A stretch of DNA of 64,000 nucleotides from Acidobacteriota bacterium (GTDB lineage Bacteria; Acidobacteriota; Vicinamibacteria; Vicinamibacterales; CAVVIG01), in assembly GCA_018268955.1 (NCBI GenBank), contig JAFDVO010000013.1, forward strand, positions 87,612-151,611, in the 5' to 3' direction. Position 1 is the first letter of the stretch. The number at the start of each line of letters is the position of its first letter. Position numbers and translations under genes: made by a program. The notes beneath the pieces were generated by a model. It was not told the DNA's origin and did not search any database. It saw only the letters and a list, made by a program, of their open reading frames with translations. Positions 63,318-64,000 of this stretch are shown piece after piece.

Positions 63318-63370
63318 GAGGGCTCGTGTATCCCACGCCGCTGCCGCGGCGTCCAAGCGGTGTGAGCCCT

Positions 63371-64000
63371 ATGCTGATCAAGAAGCCCGCGGACATTCCC
63401 TACTCCGAGGTCACCGACAAGCGGCTGTACCTGAATCGCCGCGATTTCATCCGCGCCGCCGCCGGCGTGGCCGCGGCCGGTGCCGGAGCGGCGGGCCTCA
63501 CGGAGACGGTGTTCGCGGCGGGGCAACCCGCCCCGCACGGACGCAAGCTCGAAGGCGTGACGAAGAGCGGCCTGAGCCTGGCGCCCGAGCAGGAGAAGGC
63601 GAACACCTGGGAGCAGATCACCTCCTACAACAACTTCTATGAGTTCGGCACGGACAAGGACTCTCCGTCGCTCACCGCCGGACGCCTGAAGACGGAGCCC
63701 TGGTCGGTGATGATCGAGGGGGAGTGCGCGAAGAAAGGGAACTACAACCTCGCCGACATCCTCAAGGGCCAGGCGCTCGAAGAGCGCATCTATCGGCACC
63801 GCTGCGTGGAAGCGTGGTCGATGGTGATTCCCTGGGTCGGATTCCCGCTCGCGGACCTGATCAAGAAGGCCGAGCCCACCCCGAAGGCGAAGTTCGTGGA
63901 GTTCACCACGCTCGCCGACTACGGCATGATGCCCGGCATCCGCCAGCCGGTCCTGCAGTGGCCCTATCTCGAGGGGCTGCGCATGGACGAGGCGATGCAC
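63371..64000 (+). CDS. msrP: Protein-methionine-sulfoxide reductase catalytic subunit MsrP (cut by window edge)
   Basis: The first 210 residues of the periplasmic molybdenum enzyme MsrP (YedY), which repairs oxidised methionines in envelope proteins with electrons from the membrane haem protein MsrQ. The N-terminus has a twin-arginine signal (NRRDFIRAAAGVAAAGAGAA), expected for a folded cofactor protein. Then come SYNNFYEFGTDKD, EPWSVMIEGE and YRHRCVEAWSMVIPWVGFPL, in which the cysteine binds molybdenum. The start is ATG 63371, giving MLIKKPADIPYSEVT as in the family. The gene runs off the window end; MsrQ would be expected next. Confidence 0.92.
   Translation, partial: MLIKKPADIPYSEVTDKRLYLNRRDFIRAAAGVAAAGAGAAGLTETVFAAGQPAPHGRKLEGVTKSGLSLAPEQEKANTWEQITSYNNFYEFGTDKDSPSLTAGRLKTEPWSVMIEGECAKKGNYNLADILKGQALEERIYRHRCVEAWSMVIPWVGFPLADLIKKAEPTPKAKFVEFTTLADYGMMPGIRQPVLQWPYLEGLRMDEAMH

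Overview
The window is high-GC bacterial DNA, densely packed, with no rRNA, tRNA, phage or insertion sequence that I could find. Its content points to a didermic, polysaccharide-rich bacterium: a TonB-dependent receptor, an outer-membrane polysaccharide exporter, asparagine synthase-type amidotransferases and sigma-54 regulators. Together with the intergenic word-repeat hairpins this fits Acidobacteriota (class Vicinamibacteria) best, but that placement is inference from gene style, not from a marker gene.

Layout. 1-7163 is mixed housekeeping and accessory material: the end of a TonB-dependent receptor, a secreted metallophosphoesterase, an unknown exported protein, a phospholipase D-like protein, a radical SAM protein, then a plus-strand run of a small SET-domain protein, a YqiA-like hydrolase and a SpoIID-like protein. 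7214-59228 is one large exopolysaccharide island, almost all on the minus strand. Its distal part (7214-21326) holds an AlgD-like dehydrogenase, three family 4 glycosyltransferases, three AsnB-type amidotransferases, an FkbM methyltransferase and a heparinase-like protein. Its middle (21304-43743) holds secreted multi-domain enzymes (two beta-helix proteins, an endonuclease/phosphatase-fold protein, a phospholipase D-fold protein), several family 2 glycosyltransferases, an acetylation pair (MBOAT plus SGNH) and a flippase. Its proximal part (43837-59228) is the assembly core: O-antigen-ligase-like protein, WbpA-type dehydrogenase, ATPase, cytidylyltransferase-like protein, second flippase, initiating phosphoglycosyltransferase, tyrosine-kinase-like ATPase, chain-length protein, outer-membrane barrel, SLBB export protein, degenerate GGDEF protein and an NtrC-type response regulator. 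59680-62793 is a regulatory group (STN/proline-rich protein, second NtrC-type regulator, small histidine kinase). 63017-64000 holds a 91-residue protein with a PEP-CTERM-like tail and the start of msrP.

How it works together. The core matches the gene set known from exosortase (XrtA/PEP-CTERM)-associated exopolysaccharide loci, yet no exosortase lies in the window. Two UDP/GDP-sugar dehydrogenases, three amidotransferases, a TagF-like domain, a cytidylyltransferase-like protein and an O-acyltransferase pair suggest an acidic polymer carrying amide, phosphodiester and acyl groups (inference). Control appears to run through sigma-54: a perfect -24/-12 site lies in front of the first response regulator, and weaker candidates lie before several effector genes.

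The most unusual feature is a domain of about 180 residues found at the N-terminus of two secreted enzymes and the C-terminus of a third, with unrelated catalytic domains. It looks like a common binding module that gathers different enzymes on one target, perhaps the island's own polymer.
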